Source: an uncultured Clostridia bacterium
GTDB lineage: Bacteria; Bacillota; Clostridia; UBA1381
Reading direction: 5' to 3'
Assembly (NCBI GenBank): GCA_934454215.1
Contig: CAKSGG010000004.1
Coordinates: forward strand, 18,113 to 82,112
DNA length: 64,000 nt
Part shown: positions 43,389-51,199 of the stretch, piece by piece
Layout of the letters: each line of letters starts with the position of its first letter
Position numbering within the stretch: the first letter of the stretch is position 1
Position numbers and translations under genes: made by a program
Notes under the pieces: model-generated
What the model saw: only the letters and a program-made list of their open reading frames with translations
The model's database searches: none
Told to the model about the DNA's origin: nothing

Positions 43389-44564
43389 ATGAAGTTTACA
43401 GTAAACAGACGGGTTATGCTGGAACATCTGAAAACTATGATAAAGGTTGTTCCAAAGAATAGTCCGACACAGGAATTAAAAGGTTTTTTGATAGAGGCAA
43501 ATGAGGATGACGGTTATTTGTATATGACGGCTAATAATCTTGAGGTTGCTATTCAGAGAAAACTTAAACCGAATGTGGAAACAGGCGGTAATTTTGTTAT
43601 GGAAGCAAAATTGTTGGTTGATATTCTCACACTTCTTGGCGGCGATGAAGTTACTTTTGAAGAAATCAAACCGGGGACAATAATTGTTAAATCGGGGAGT
43701 TGTGTGTATACATTAAGGATACTTAACGGTCGAACCTATCCCCGTCCTGAAATTCCATTTCCGGACACAACAGTTAATCTTTCCGACATTAAACAGATGT
43801 ATTCAAAAACTTATGCAGCTGCGGGTGGAGATGTTACATCAGGTGTATTCATGGGTATTCATTTCAACATAAATCCAAATGGATTCAGACTTGAAAGCTG
43901 CAACGCAAGAGATATTGCGATTGCAGAAAATAAAATGACTTGCGGAGGAAGTATGGATTTCACACTTTCAAAGCAGACAGTTTCATATCTTTCGGCAGCA
44001 GCCGGAAATGAAGGGGTCGAGGTCGGTACAAGTGGTCCTTTTGTAATTTTTATGAAGGAAGGAATGCTTTTCTCGGCAAAAAGAATTTCTTCGGAGTTTG
44101 TCGATGTAAATAAACTCTTAAATTCATTGGAGCCGGTTTATACTGCTGCACTTGAAGGAGAAAAGTTTAAGGAAGAAATACTTAATGCTTGTGATCTTGC
44201 TTCTATGGGAAAAGAAACCTCATATATAAAACTTGAATTCGGTGAAAATTCAATAGATTCCTCAACCGCAAATGAGGTGGGGTCCGGAACAAACTATATC
44301 CCATGTGTTACAGTCAACAGTACATTCGGCTTATCCAATTATTATTCTGCGTCAGCACTTAAAAATGCGTTAAAAACGGTTGAAAACAGAATAATGCTTC
44401 AGCTTGATAAGCGGGGTTATATACTTCTTGAAGATGAATGTGATAAATTTATGATAACACCGATGTCGGATATGGCAGTTCGTAATCAGCTTAAAAAGAT
44501 TGAAGAACGGAAAACAAATGGAAAAAGCACCAAGTCAAAACAAAAAGTTTCGCAGGCGGCATAG
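43389..44564 (+). CDS. dnaN: DNA polymerase III beta sliding clamp, element-encoded
   Basis: The 391-aa protein matches the bacterial beta clamp in length and layout: three similar domains, beginning MKFTVNRRVMLEHLKTM. Features include VVPKNSPTQELKGFLIEA in domain 1 and conserved strands later (e.g. YILLEDECDKFMITPM near the C-terminus). The clamp rings DNA and tethers polymerases. Its presence here, far from any chromosomal dnaA-dnaN context and inside a mobile-element operon, suggests an element-specific copy. It starts 11 bases after the helicase stop, with AAGGAGG. The sequence is divergent, and it ends in an extra Lys/Ser-rich tail (KSKQKVSQAA). Confidence 0.85.
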   Translation: MKFTVNRRVMLEHLKTMIKVVPKNSPTQELKGFLIEANEDDGYLYMTANNLEVAIQRKLKPNVETGGNFVMEAKLLVDILTLLGGDEVTFEEIKPGTIIVKSGSCVYTLRILNGRTYPRPEIPFPDTTVNLSDIKQMYSKTYAAAGGDVTSGVFMGIHFNINPNGFRLESCNARDIAIAENKMTCGGSMDFTLSKQTVSYLSAAAGNEGVEVGTSGPFVIFMKEGMLFSAKRISSEFVDVNKLLNSLEPVYTAALEGEKFKEEILNACDLASMGKETSYIKLEFGENSIDSSTANEVGSGTNYIPCVTVNSTFGLSNYYSASALKNALKTVENRIMLQLDKRGYILLEDECDKFMITPMSDMAVRNQLKKIEERKTNGKSTKSKQKVSQAA

Positions 44565-44575
44565 GAGGTGTGAAA

Positions 44576-44935
44576 TTGAAAAAACCTACTATTTGCCGAT
44601 ATTGCGGCGGGAAAATTATTTTAACGGACAGCAGCAAAATTTACGGGAAGGATTACGGTAGAATATATCTATGTACCAATTGCAATGCTTTTGTCGGAGT
44701 ACATAAGAAAAGCGACAAGCCTTTGGGGACTCTGGCAAACAGTATTTTGCGGATAAAACGCAAGGAAGCTCATCAGGTATTCGATAAGTTTTGGAAAGAC
44801 AGCAATATGTCAAGAACAGAAGGGTACAAATGGCTGTCAAAACAAATGGGATTGCCTTTTAAGGCTACTCATATTGGATATTTTGAGATTGAGGACTGCA
44901 ATAGGGTAATTGATTTATGTAATAAAGCTGCATGA
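44576..44935 (+). CDS. Zinc-finger protein (DUF3268-like, 119 aa)
   Basis: Two CxxC pairs (ICRYCGG and LCTNCNA, ~25 residues apart) form a zinc ribbon in the N-terminal third. The rest is helical and includes EAHQVFDKFWKDSNMSRTEGY and YKWLSKQMGLP, a pattern I associate with DUF3268 proteins of phages and conjugative elements. TTG 44576 lies 7 bases after AGGAGG and is preferred over GTG 44570, which touches the ribosome-binding site. A nucleic-acid-binding role is likely but unproven. Confidence 0.7.
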   Translation: MKKPTICRYCGGKIILTDSSKIYGKDYGRIYLCTNCNAFVGVHKKSDKPLGTLANSILRIKRKEAHQVFDKFWKDSNMSRTEGYKWLSKQMGLPFKATHIGYFEIEDCNRVIDLCNKAA

Positions 44936-44953
44936 TGAGGAGATGAAAATTTA

Positions 44954-45418
44954 ATGTCTAATATATGTGAAAATGTATTACGAGTAACGGGCGAACATAG
45001 TGAAATAGTGCGCTTTGATGAAAAGTTCAGAGGCGGAAAAGAAAATAAGGAGAATTATAATTTTTCAAATCTTTATCCTCCGCCGGAACTTTCTATTTCC
45101 GAAAAATGCGAATGGTGCAGACAACACTGGAGCGTTAAAGGGAATTTTTACGAGGATTCTTTTGCAAAAGATACGCTGCGGGTAGATGAAATGGAAACAT
45201 ATTATTATTTTGATACTCCGTGGGTTGGTCCCGAAAAGTTAATACTTTATATTTCATCAGTATTTACCGAGCTTGACTTTATGCTTGTATCAAGTGAGCC
45301 GGGTAATGGTATAGGGGTACTGAAAGTGTATCGTAACGGTGAAGTAATATCTGATGAGGAGTTATCTAACGAGGACAAGTCGTATTGGTTTGGCGAAGAT
45401 GAAAAAACAAGTGCTTAG
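44954..45418 (+). CDS. Api92/DUF1281-like mobile-element protein (154 aa)
   Basis: The 154-aa protein has features I associate with the DUF1281/Api92-like family of phages and conjugative elements. These include the start NICENVLRVTGEHSEI, PPPELSISEKCEWCRQHW in the middle and YYYFDTPWVGPEKLI. The function of the family is unknown; a ferredoxin-like fold is suspected. It sits in the helicase-clamp-MoxR operon with short spacing. The assignment rests on remembered motifs. Confidence 0.55.
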   Translation: MSNICENVLRVTGEHSEIVRFDEKFRGGKENKENYNFSNLYPPPELSISEKCEWCRQHWSVKGNFYEDSFAKDTLRVDEMETYYYFDTPWVGPEKLILYISSVFTELDFMLVSSEPGNGIGVLKVYRNGEVISDEELSNEDKSYWFGEDEKTSA

Positions 45419-45433
45419 AAATGGAGGAAAACT

Positions 45434-46819
45434 ATGTTTACGAAAATGAATCAGATAATTGATGAGGTAAATGCCGAAGTGGCTGAACGGGAAGAATTGA
45501 CAGAGTGTATTGCAATATGCTTAATTGCCCGTAAAAATCTATTTATATTGGGAGATACGGGACAGGCAAAAAGCTATGCAATAAATCAATTCCGCAAACG
45601 CATAAAAGGTGCTAAACAGTTTGAAAGGCTTATGTCAAAGCAGACAGACGAGGAGCAGCTGTTCGGCAGACTTGATTTAGCCAGCATTATTCCCGGTAAT
45701 ATGCCAAAGAGTGAGCTGGAAAAAGACGAAACATATGCCAGACAATCAAGCATTCTTGAAAATCTGTATAAGAAATATCAAACCGACGGTCTTTCCGATA
45801 CCATAAATGATGCTATTTTGCAGGCAAAGAATTTACTGAATTTAAAAGGAGTTATCTGTGCTTTGAAAAGCGGTACACCGAAAATAATTACTGACGGGAA
45901 AATTCCTGACAGTCATATTGTGTTTTTGGATGAGATTTTTAAGGCAAATGACGGTATTCTTAATTCTTTACTTACGGCGGTTAATGAAAAGGTATATACA
46001 AATGAGGGACAAACGGTTGATATTCCGGTTATATCGTTCTTTTCTGCATCAAATGAGATACCGAATTTTAATGATTCGGCACAGGCAATATTAAAGCCTT
46101 TATATGACAGATTTGAATTAAAGGTTCTTACAGAGTATGTTAAGGAAAAGGATAACAGAATGAAAGTTCTGAAAAATAAGCAATGCGGCAGCAAAAATTC
46201 TTCCGCAAGTTGTATAACTCTTGATGAGCTTAAACAAATGCAGATTGAAGCGGAAAAAATTAAGGTGCCGGACGAAATCAACGAGCTTATGGATAATGTT
46301 CTTTGTGAGCTTCGACATAACGGAATACATGTGTCGGACAGAAAATATTTCGGGTTTACCCCGATAGTTCGTGCAAAGGCGTATCTTAACGGGAATACGG
46401 AAGTAAAACCGCAGGATTTGCTTGTGCTTAAAAACTATTTCTGGAATGAACCGTCTCAAATTCCGACGGTCGGAAAAATATTGACTGATATTTGCGAAAA
46501 TCCGATAGGTGCTAAAACTCAGGAGCTTGTTGAAATGGCAAACGAGAGCTTTTCCGAGTTAAATGATTATGCGACAGGAAAAGATAGCGGTAATGCGGAT
46601 TTTGAAAAACAAATTCTGAAAATTTATATGAAAGTAAACAAAGAACTTGTCAGAATTTATTCTGCTTTGGCAGATCTGAAGAATGATGATTTGAGCGAGT
46701 CGGATTGCAAAACTGTAGACGGTGCAGCACAGATGCTTGAAGATCTGAGCTGCAATGCAGATAATATTGCGAAAACACCGCACATTACATTATCAGAAAA
46801 AATGAGATTAAATGTATAA
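45434..46819 (+). CDS. MoxR-family AAA+ ATPase
   Basis: The 461-aa product has the Walker A GDTGQAKS (Lys46), Walker B HIVFLDEIFKAND and the MoxR/RavA-type sensor region (SFFSASNEIPNF). MoxR ATPases act as chaperone-like remodellers, usually with a VWA-domain partner. The VWA gene lies two genes downstream (47344), as in RavA-ViaA. In this operon the pair may remodel replication or conjugation proteins, which is inference. The gene is followed by ssb, whose ribosome-binding site overlaps its end. Confidence 0.88.
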   Translation: MFTKMNQIIDEVNAEVAEREELTECIAICLIARKNLFILGDTGQAKSYAINQFRKRIKGAKQFERLMSKQTDEEQLFGRLDLASIIPGNMPKSELEKDETYARQSSILENLYKKYQTDGLSDTINDAILQAKNLLNLKGVICALKSGTPKIITDGKIPDSHIVFLDEIFKANDGILNSLLTAVNEKVYTNEGQTVDIPVISFFSASNEIPNFNDSAQAILKPLYDRFELKVLTEYVKEKDNRMKVLKNKQCGSKNSSASCITLDELKQMQIEAEKIKVPDEINELMDNVLCELRHNGIHVSDRKYFGFTPIVRAKAYLNGNTEVKPQDLLVLKNYFWNEPSQIPTVGKILTDICENPIGAKTQELVEMANESFSELNDYATGKDSGNADFEKQILKIYMKVNKELVRIYSALADLKNDDLSESDCKTVDGAAQMLEDLSCNADNIAKTPHITLSEKMRLNV

Positions 46820-46832
46820 GGAGGAAAAATCT

Positions 46833-47285
46833 ATGGCGGTAAATAATGTTGTTTTGGTGGGAAGGCTGACTAACGATGTAAAAATAAACATGATTGGCGA
46901 CAATGTAAAGCAGGCTAAATTTACGATTGCGGTTGATCGGAGATATAAGCGTAAAAATGCGGAAAGACCTGATACGGATTTTATCAAGGTCAATGCAACA
47001 AGAAGTGCTGCTGAATTTGCCGAAAAGTATTTTACAAAGGGAAAACAGGTGTCTATTGTCGGCTCTATCGAAACCTACAGCTATCAGCAGGAGGAACGCA
47101 CTGTATATGATTTTTGCGTGAAAGCAGACCAACTTGGGTTTGCCGATTCACGGAGCGGCAATTCCGAAAAATCTGGTAATAGTGTTGGCGGTGCCGAAAT
47201 AGGTTCTGCGAATGCATTGGATTTTTTGGACGAAAGTGAGTTTGCCCCGGCGGACAGCTTTGATTCCGATGACCTGCCATTTTAA
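46833..47285 (+). CDS. ssb: Single-stranded DNA-binding protein
   Basis: The 150-aa SSB has the OB-fold pattern MAVNNVVLVGRLTNDVKI, then KFTIAVDRRYKRK, IKVNATRSAAEFAEKY and KGKQVSIVGSI. A flexible linker leads to the acidic tip DDLPF that recruits partner proteins. ATG 46833 follows AAGGAGG; ATG 46812 is part of the MoxR gene end and lacks a site. An element-encoded SSB alongside a clamp, helicase and Rad52-like protein suggests independent handling of its own single-stranded DNA. A hairpin follows at 47299. Confidence 0.92.
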   Translation: MAVNNVVLVGRLTNDVKINMIGDNVKQAKFTIAVDRRYKRKNAERPDTDFIKVNATRSAAEFAEKYFTKGKQVSIVGSIETYSYQQEERTVYDFCVKADQLGFADSRSGNSEKSGNSVGGAEIGSANALDFLDESEFAPADSFDSDDLPF

Positions 47286-47298
47286 GAAAAACTGTTGT

Positions 47299-47321
47299 CA
47301 AAGGGGAGTTATTCCCCTTTG
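47299..47321 (+). other. Hairpin between ssb and the VWA gene
   Basis: A 9-bp perfect stem (CAAAGGGGA with TCCCCTTTG) lies in the 58-base gap. There is no T-tract, so it looks like a message-stability or processing element rather than a terminator. Confidence 0.5.
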
Positions 47322-47343
47322 GCAAATTTGATTAGGAGGCAAT

Positions 47344-48924
47344 ATGAACAGATTCAGAAGTATTGATGAAATATTGTCAAGCGATTTTGCCGTTTCGGTA
47401 AATTATAACGGAGAAAGAGGAAAAACAGACAGAGTTCTAAAATCAACAAAGATAGAGCAATCAATATATGAGGATTTAATGGGCGATTGTGAGGATTTAT
47501 CTTTGTATGAAAAAGAGGGAAAAACCAAGTTAAAAACATTCGGCAGTCTTGTTAATGATGTATTTCAGTCTGTGTACGGCATTGTTCCGAGATATACGGA
47601 CGAAGAAAATATGTCATCATTGGCGAAAAGTTTTAATAAGGGTATTCTCGAAAAGGTTATGTCTGATGATTCCTATGCGGCAGTAAAGAGCGTATGCGAG
47701 GGTAAGGAACTTCCGTCAATTGGTGCTACAGAAGAATTTGCAATAAAGCTCTTGGAAAACATTGATGATATTATGAGGAAAACGACAGGCGGCAAAGGAA
47801 AGGTTAATGCTCTTGAAGAAATGGAACAGACTAAAAAGGATTTATTAAGTCAAGTTTCGGAATTGCTCAAAAAGCGTGAAAATATTCCAAAATCTCAAAG
47901 AGATGCGATTGACCGAAAAATCGTAAACAGGGCAAATAACTTTTTATCAAAAACCGAGCAAACACAAATGTATTCAAGTCTTATTGAAAACGGTATAAAA
48001 CAAAACAGTGCAAGAATAAAGGAAATGGTTGCTGTTTCATTATCTGCGGCATTGGAGCGTGCACAAGGAATAAAAAATGCAGTTATGGCATGGGGTAATG
48101 GTGATGCGGAGATGAGCAAAAATCCGCTTAACACCGAAATTCTGAAAAGAACCGCAAAATCCAATAAGCTCAGATACATTGCAAAATTTCTCGGTCGATA
48201 TGCTGAAATGCTTAATACAAAGCGATTGGCAGGTTATACATACGGTCGTGGCGAAAAGTATGATATTGAATACGGAAATAATATATCAAAGGCATTAACA
48301 TCGGAAATTGCACTGCTTTCGTGCAGGGAGCTTGTGCCGCTTTTTATGAAAAAATATCTTAGTAAGACATTGAAGCAATACCGAAAAAGAGAGCCGGAGT
48401 ATAAAGGCAAGGGTGATATTATCGTTTGTCTTGATGAATCTGCGTCTACATTCGGTGAAAATAATGCTTACGGTATGGCGGTTGCAATGGTGTTATATCA
48501 AATTTGCAGAGTCCGTAAAACAAATTTTGCGTTAATTCATTTTTCATCAGATATAAAGGTTGATTATTTCCCGAAGAACGAGAATGTATTAACCGAGAAA
48601 ATTCTTGACTGTGCAGAAACATTTTTAGGCGGCGGAACCGATTTTGAAAAGCCACTAAGCAAAGTCATTGAGTTAACTGCAAACGGAAAACTGGATAAGC
48701 CGGATATTGTATTTATAACAGACGGCATATGCAGTATATCGGAGAATTTTACCCGATTATTCGATGAATTTAAGACAGATACGGAAGCAAAATTGACAGG
48801 CATATTGCTTGATAATGGCAAGTACTTGGATTTTTCTTTGCAAAGGGTTGCTGATAGGATTTATCGAACAAGCGAACTTTTAAAGGATGAAATAGTCGAT
48901 GATATAATTTCTGAACGGATATGA
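47344..48924 (+). CDS. VWA-domain protein, MoxR partner
   Basis: The 526-aa protein ends in a von Willebrand factor A domain. The MIDAS sequence CLDESAST (D-x-S-x-S pattern) is followed by FALIHFSS, a Gly/Thr loop FLGGGTDFEKPL and DIVFITDGICSI. The first ~340 residues are mainly helical and charged, as in ViaA-like partners of MoxR ATPases. MoxR-VWA pairs form metal-dependent chaperone complexes. Being two genes downstream of the MoxR gene and in one operon supports the pairing. AGGAGG precedes ATG 47344. Confidence 0.85.
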   Translation: MNRFRSIDEILSSDFAVSVNYNGERGKTDRVLKSTKIEQSIYEDLMGDCEDLSLYEKEGKTKLKTFGSLVNDVFQSVYGIVPRYTDEENMSSLAKSFNKGILEKVMSDDSYAAVKSVCEGKELPSIGATEEFAIKLLENIDDIMRKTTGGKGKVNALEEMEQTKKDLLSQVSELLKKRENIPKSQRDAIDRKIVNRANNFLSKTEQTQMYSSLIENGIKQNSARIKEMVAVSLSAALERAQGIKNAVMAWGNGDAEMSKNPLNTEILKRTAKSNKLRYIAKFLGRYAEMLNTKRLAGYTYGRGEKYDIEYGNNISKALTSEIALLSCRELVPLFMKKYLSKTLKQYRKREPEYKGKGDIIVCLDESASTFGENNAYGMAVAMVLYQICRVRKTNFALIHFSSDIKVDYFPKNENVLTEKILDCAETFLGGGTDFEKPLSKVIELTANGKLDKPDIVFITDGICSISENFTRLFDEFKTDTEAKLTGILLDNGKYLDFSLQRVADRIYRTSELLKDEIVDDIISERI

Positions 48925-48940
48925 AACATAAGGAGGAAAA

Positions 48941-49249
48941 ATGTTTAAATCAAAATATTTTAATTTGGGACGAGTTGTATGCACCAATACGATAATCAAT
49001 GAAGCGAAAAATGACAAACGGTTTGCATTGGAAATTGCAGATGCAATTATGAGATATTGTAACAAGGATTGGGGTAATTTATGTGCCAGAGATAAAAAGC
49101 GAAATGATGATGTATTAAAATACTCTAAAGACCTTTATCTGCTGGCGTCTTATATGACCTGTAAGGGGAAAATATACATTATCACAAACCGAAAATCCGA
49201 GATTGCCGGCGATAATGCTACGACAATTATGTTTTCATATGAATATTGA
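48941..49249 (+). CDS. Small conserved mobile-element protein (102 aa)
   Basis: The 102-aa protein has a pattern I have seen among uncharacterised proteins of Firmicutes conjugative elements: KYFNLGRVVCTNTIINEA, then MRYCNKDWGNLCARDKKRND and KIYIITNRKSE near the C-terminus. It has no signal peptide or membrane helix. AAGGAGG precedes ATG 48941. Its function is unknown. It begins a run of five very short genes typical of phage-like early regions. Confidence 0.6.
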   Translation: MFKSKYFNLGRVVCTNTIINEAKNDKRFALEIADAIMRYCNKDWGNLCARDKKRNDDVLKYSKDLYLLASYMTCKGKIYIITNRKSEIAGDNATTIMFSYEY

Positions 49250-49268
49250 TTAAATTATGGAGGAAAAA

Positions 49269-49463
49269 ATGAAGCAATTAGGTAATTTGGCGATTGTGGT
49301 TGCAAATCATAGCAAGTGTATGCTGCAAATCTACAATGAAAAAGTAACGGTACATACAGGAGAGGGGAATGATAGAAAGACCTATTCCTGCAATGTGTGG
49401 GATGATGATACGATAAATAGAATCATTGCACACATTAATTTTGGTACCGAAATAAAGGATTAG
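49269..49463 (+). CDS. Small protein of unknown function (64 aa)
   Basis: The frame opens at 49257, but ATG 49269 is the likely start because ATGGAGG, which contains the upstream ATG, is its ribosome-binding site. The 64-aa product is beta-rich with no cysteine pair or membrane segment. No family is recognised. Support comes from codon use, the spaced ribosome-binding site and tight packing between neighbours. Confidence 0.5.
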   Translation: MKQLGNLAIVVANHSKCMLQIYNEKVTVHTGEGNDRKTYSCNVWDDDTINRIIAHINFGTEIKD

Positions 49464-49473
49464 GAGGAGAAAA

Positions 49474-49878
49474 ATGAGTGAAACAAAAAAGATTAAGAGA
49501 GATACAAATGCCGATTTAATGAATGGCATAGTAAGGCTCATTAAAGAAAACGGATGGTATGATGGGGTTGGAAACATATTGGATTACTATTTGCCGGAAT
49601 CAAATACAGTTAGGGAAATAAGCAATTATGAGTTTACTTTTTGTGCCAATTTGGATTTTGGTGGCAGTGAGGGGATTTACATTGATTGCTATATTGACGG
49701 CACTGTTGATGAAAACAACACACGCACAATTCAAAAAATCCCTTGCGGTGCATTCAAAACGCTTGGTGACGATCTTAAACATATGCGTATTATGGGCGAA
49801 TTTGTTGGCATTTTGAAATATTACGCAGCAAAGTATATAGATCAGAATTTTGCAAGATATTGTCCGGCAGAAAATTGA
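49474..49878 (+). CDS. Protein of unknown function (134 aa)
   Basis: The soluble 134-aa protein starts with a Lys/Asp-rich stretch, followed by an alpha/beta body (e.g. FTFCANLDFGGSEGIYIDCY). Proteins of this kind with a strand pattern ending in LGDDLKHMRIMGEF recur in conjugative elements, and I cannot name a function. AGGAGG lies just upstream of ATG 49474. Confidence 0.55.
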   Translation: MSETKKIKRDTNADLMNGIVRLIKENGWYDGVGNILDYYLPESNTVREISNYEFTFCANLDFGGSEGIYIDCYIDGTVDENNTRTIQKIPCGAFKTLGDDLKHMRIMGEFVGILKYYAAKYIDQNFARYCPAEN

Positions 49879-49896
49879 ATTTATGGAGGAATAATT

Positions 49897-50094
49897 ATGT
49901 TTTATAAAATACTGTTTTTACTTGCGCTTTTCAACTTATTCAAGGCTGGAAAGAGCTTTATTAAAGAAAATGTTGTTGTTAAAGACGGAAAACAGGCTGA
50001 AATCCCGGCAGGAGCTTATGTATCCTTTGGAATGACTGCAATGTTTTATGTTATGGTATTGGCAATTTGCTTTATACCGTCGATATTGTGGTAA
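49897..50094 (+). CDS. Small two-helix membrane protein (65 aa)
   Basis: The 65-aa product has an N-terminal hydrophobic helix (MFYKILFLLALFNLFK) and a C-terminal one (YVSFGMTAMFYVMVLAICF) joined by a short charged loop, so it should be a membrane hairpin. TGGAGG precedes the ATG. The family is unknown. The size and topology would suit a small membrane regulator or toxin-like peptide, but nothing here shows either. Confidence 0.55.
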   Translation: MFYKILFLLALFNLFKAGKSFIKENVVVKDGKQAEIPAGAYVSFGMTAMFYVMVLAICFIPSILW

Positions 50095-50107
50095 GGAGGA
50101 TATTTAG

Positions 50108-50308
50108 ATGAAGCCTATTATTGAAATATCGGGAAATCTTGGCTATAAGCTTGAGCGTGGCTATCGTGCATTCATTTGCAAGGAAGAAGGCGATACGCTT
50201 TTTACTTCGCAGGTGATTGACATACGAAATGAAACAGCAGGCGGCATTGAAATCGAAACACAAAATACGATTTACAAATTAACATATACCGCCGAAAACG
50301 CTGCATAA
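50108..50308 (+). CDS. Small protein of unknown function (66 aa)
   Basis: The 66-aa beta-rich product is the last of the small-gene run, starting at ATG 50108 after AAGGAGG and 13 bases after the previous stop. A terminator follows at 50326. No domain is recognised. The regular strand pattern (FICKEEGDTLFTSQVIDI) suggests a small folded domain. Confidence 0.5.
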   Translation: MKPIIEISGNLGYKLERGYRAFICKEEGDTLFTSQVIDIRNETAGGIEIETQNTIYKLTYTAENAA

Positions 50309-50325
50309 ACACTAAGCATTAAAAT

Positions 50326-50364
50326 CCGGTACTCTCTGAATAAGAGGGTGCCGGAGATTTTTTT
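50326..50364 (+). terminator. Intrinsic terminator ending the first DNA-metabolism operon
   Basis: CCGGTACTCTC (50326-50336) pairs with GAGGGTGCCGG (50344-50354) with two G-U pairs, then a seven-T run (50358-50364). Confidence 0.85.
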
Positions 50365-50416
50365 GCCTAAATAAGCATTTAATAAACAATCTCGAACTGT
50401 ACTGCCCCGAAAAAAA

Positions 50417-50680
50417 TGAATTCAAACAAAAAAACAACTCCACATATTGCAGAATAAAATCAGGTATGATAAAATAAGCGTGTAAAAATGGTAAGAAGAT
50501 AACACAGGTAAGAAGTTAAGCAGGTTTAAGAGTTTCTATCCTACGGGATAGGTGCGCACTTAAACCTGCCTTTTTTCATTTTTACGGAAAACAAAATATT
50601 AAAGTGAAAACAAACACATGTGATTACCCTGTTGCGGGAACTTGCGTGTGTTTTTTGTTTTTGCAAAAAATCTAAGGAGG
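50417..50680 (+). repeat. Leader repeat copy 2, with promoter and two hairpins
   Basis: This copy matches 39999-40257. It has a promoter TTGCAG (50447-50452), 17 bases, then TAAAAT (50470-50475). It has the nested UACG hairpin (outer stem 50520-50530 with 50559-50569) with T-tract, and a second hairpin (50612-50620 with 50645-50653). Differences between copies fall mostly in loops and spacers (e.g. tgcgtac to tgcgcac, gtaattaac to gtgattacc). The repeat ends at the ribosome-binding site of the sigma-like gene. Downstream gene content differs between the copies. Confidence 0.85.
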
Positions 50681-50690
50681 AGAATAAAAA

Positions 50691-51143
50691 ATGACAGTAA
50701 CAAAATTAACAGAGAAGCAGAGGCAGTTTGCGGAAGAACATCACGAGGTATTAGAGAACTTTTTGAAGTACAGAAGTCTGCCGCTTGATGAATACTACGA
50801 TATTGTTGTATTCAGATTTTTAAGGGCTGTGCAGCAATATGATGAGAGTGAGGAACTAAAAAAGTATTCTTTTGAAACGATCGCTAAAAATCATATGCGT
50901 TCAGCACTCGGTAACTATTTCAGAAAGAAAAAAGGAGAAAAAAACAAATTTGTGTTTTTAAGTCTTGATTATCCACTCACGGAATCGGGCTTGACTTTCG
51001 GTGATACGATTGCCGATGATAGCGTTGATATTTGTGAGGAAGTATGCAGAAAACTCAGCCGTACTCCCAAAAAGTATAGGCTTTCATATAGATATCCTAT
51101 TTGCTTTGCCACAGGGCAAAATGCAATGCAGGAGGTGATATGA
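50691..51143 (+). CDS. Sigma-70 region-2-like protein (150 aa)
   Basis: The 150-aa product resembles small sigma-like proteins of Firmicutes mobile elements. An N-terminal helical block (LTEKQRQFAEEHHEVLENFL) is followed by DEYYDIVVFRFLRAVQQYDE, a region-2-like stretch. Then come YSFETIAKNHMRSALGNYFR and a short linker (FLSLDYPLTESGLTFGDTI). No complete region 4 is seen; the C-terminus is truncated-looking compared with full sigma factors. It could guide RNA polymerase to element promoters. AAGGAGGAG precedes ATG 50691, directly after leader copy 2. Confidence 0.7.
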   Translation: MTVTKLTEKQRQFAEEHHEVLENFLKYRSLPLDEYYDIVVFRFLRAVQQYDESEELKKYSFETIAKNHMRSALGNYFRKKKGEKNKFVFLSLDYPLTESGLTFGDTIADDSVDICEEVCRKLSRTPKKYRLSYRYPICFATGQNAMQEVI

Positions 51144-51184
51144 GTTCAAGGCTTAAATACGGAGAATACGAATTTAAAAATTAA
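51140..51184 (+). CDS. Micro-ORF overlapping the sigma-like stop (14 aa)
   Basis: ATG 51140 sits in an ATGA overlap with the sigma-like gene's stop and is preceded by AGGAGGTGAT, an ideal ribosome-binding site. It encodes 14 residues (MSSRLKYGEYEFKN). A shadow of a lost gene, a coupling peptide and chance are all possible. Confidence 0.3.
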   Translation: MSSRLKYGEYEFKN

Positions 51185-51199
51185 GAGGAGGAAAAAAGA

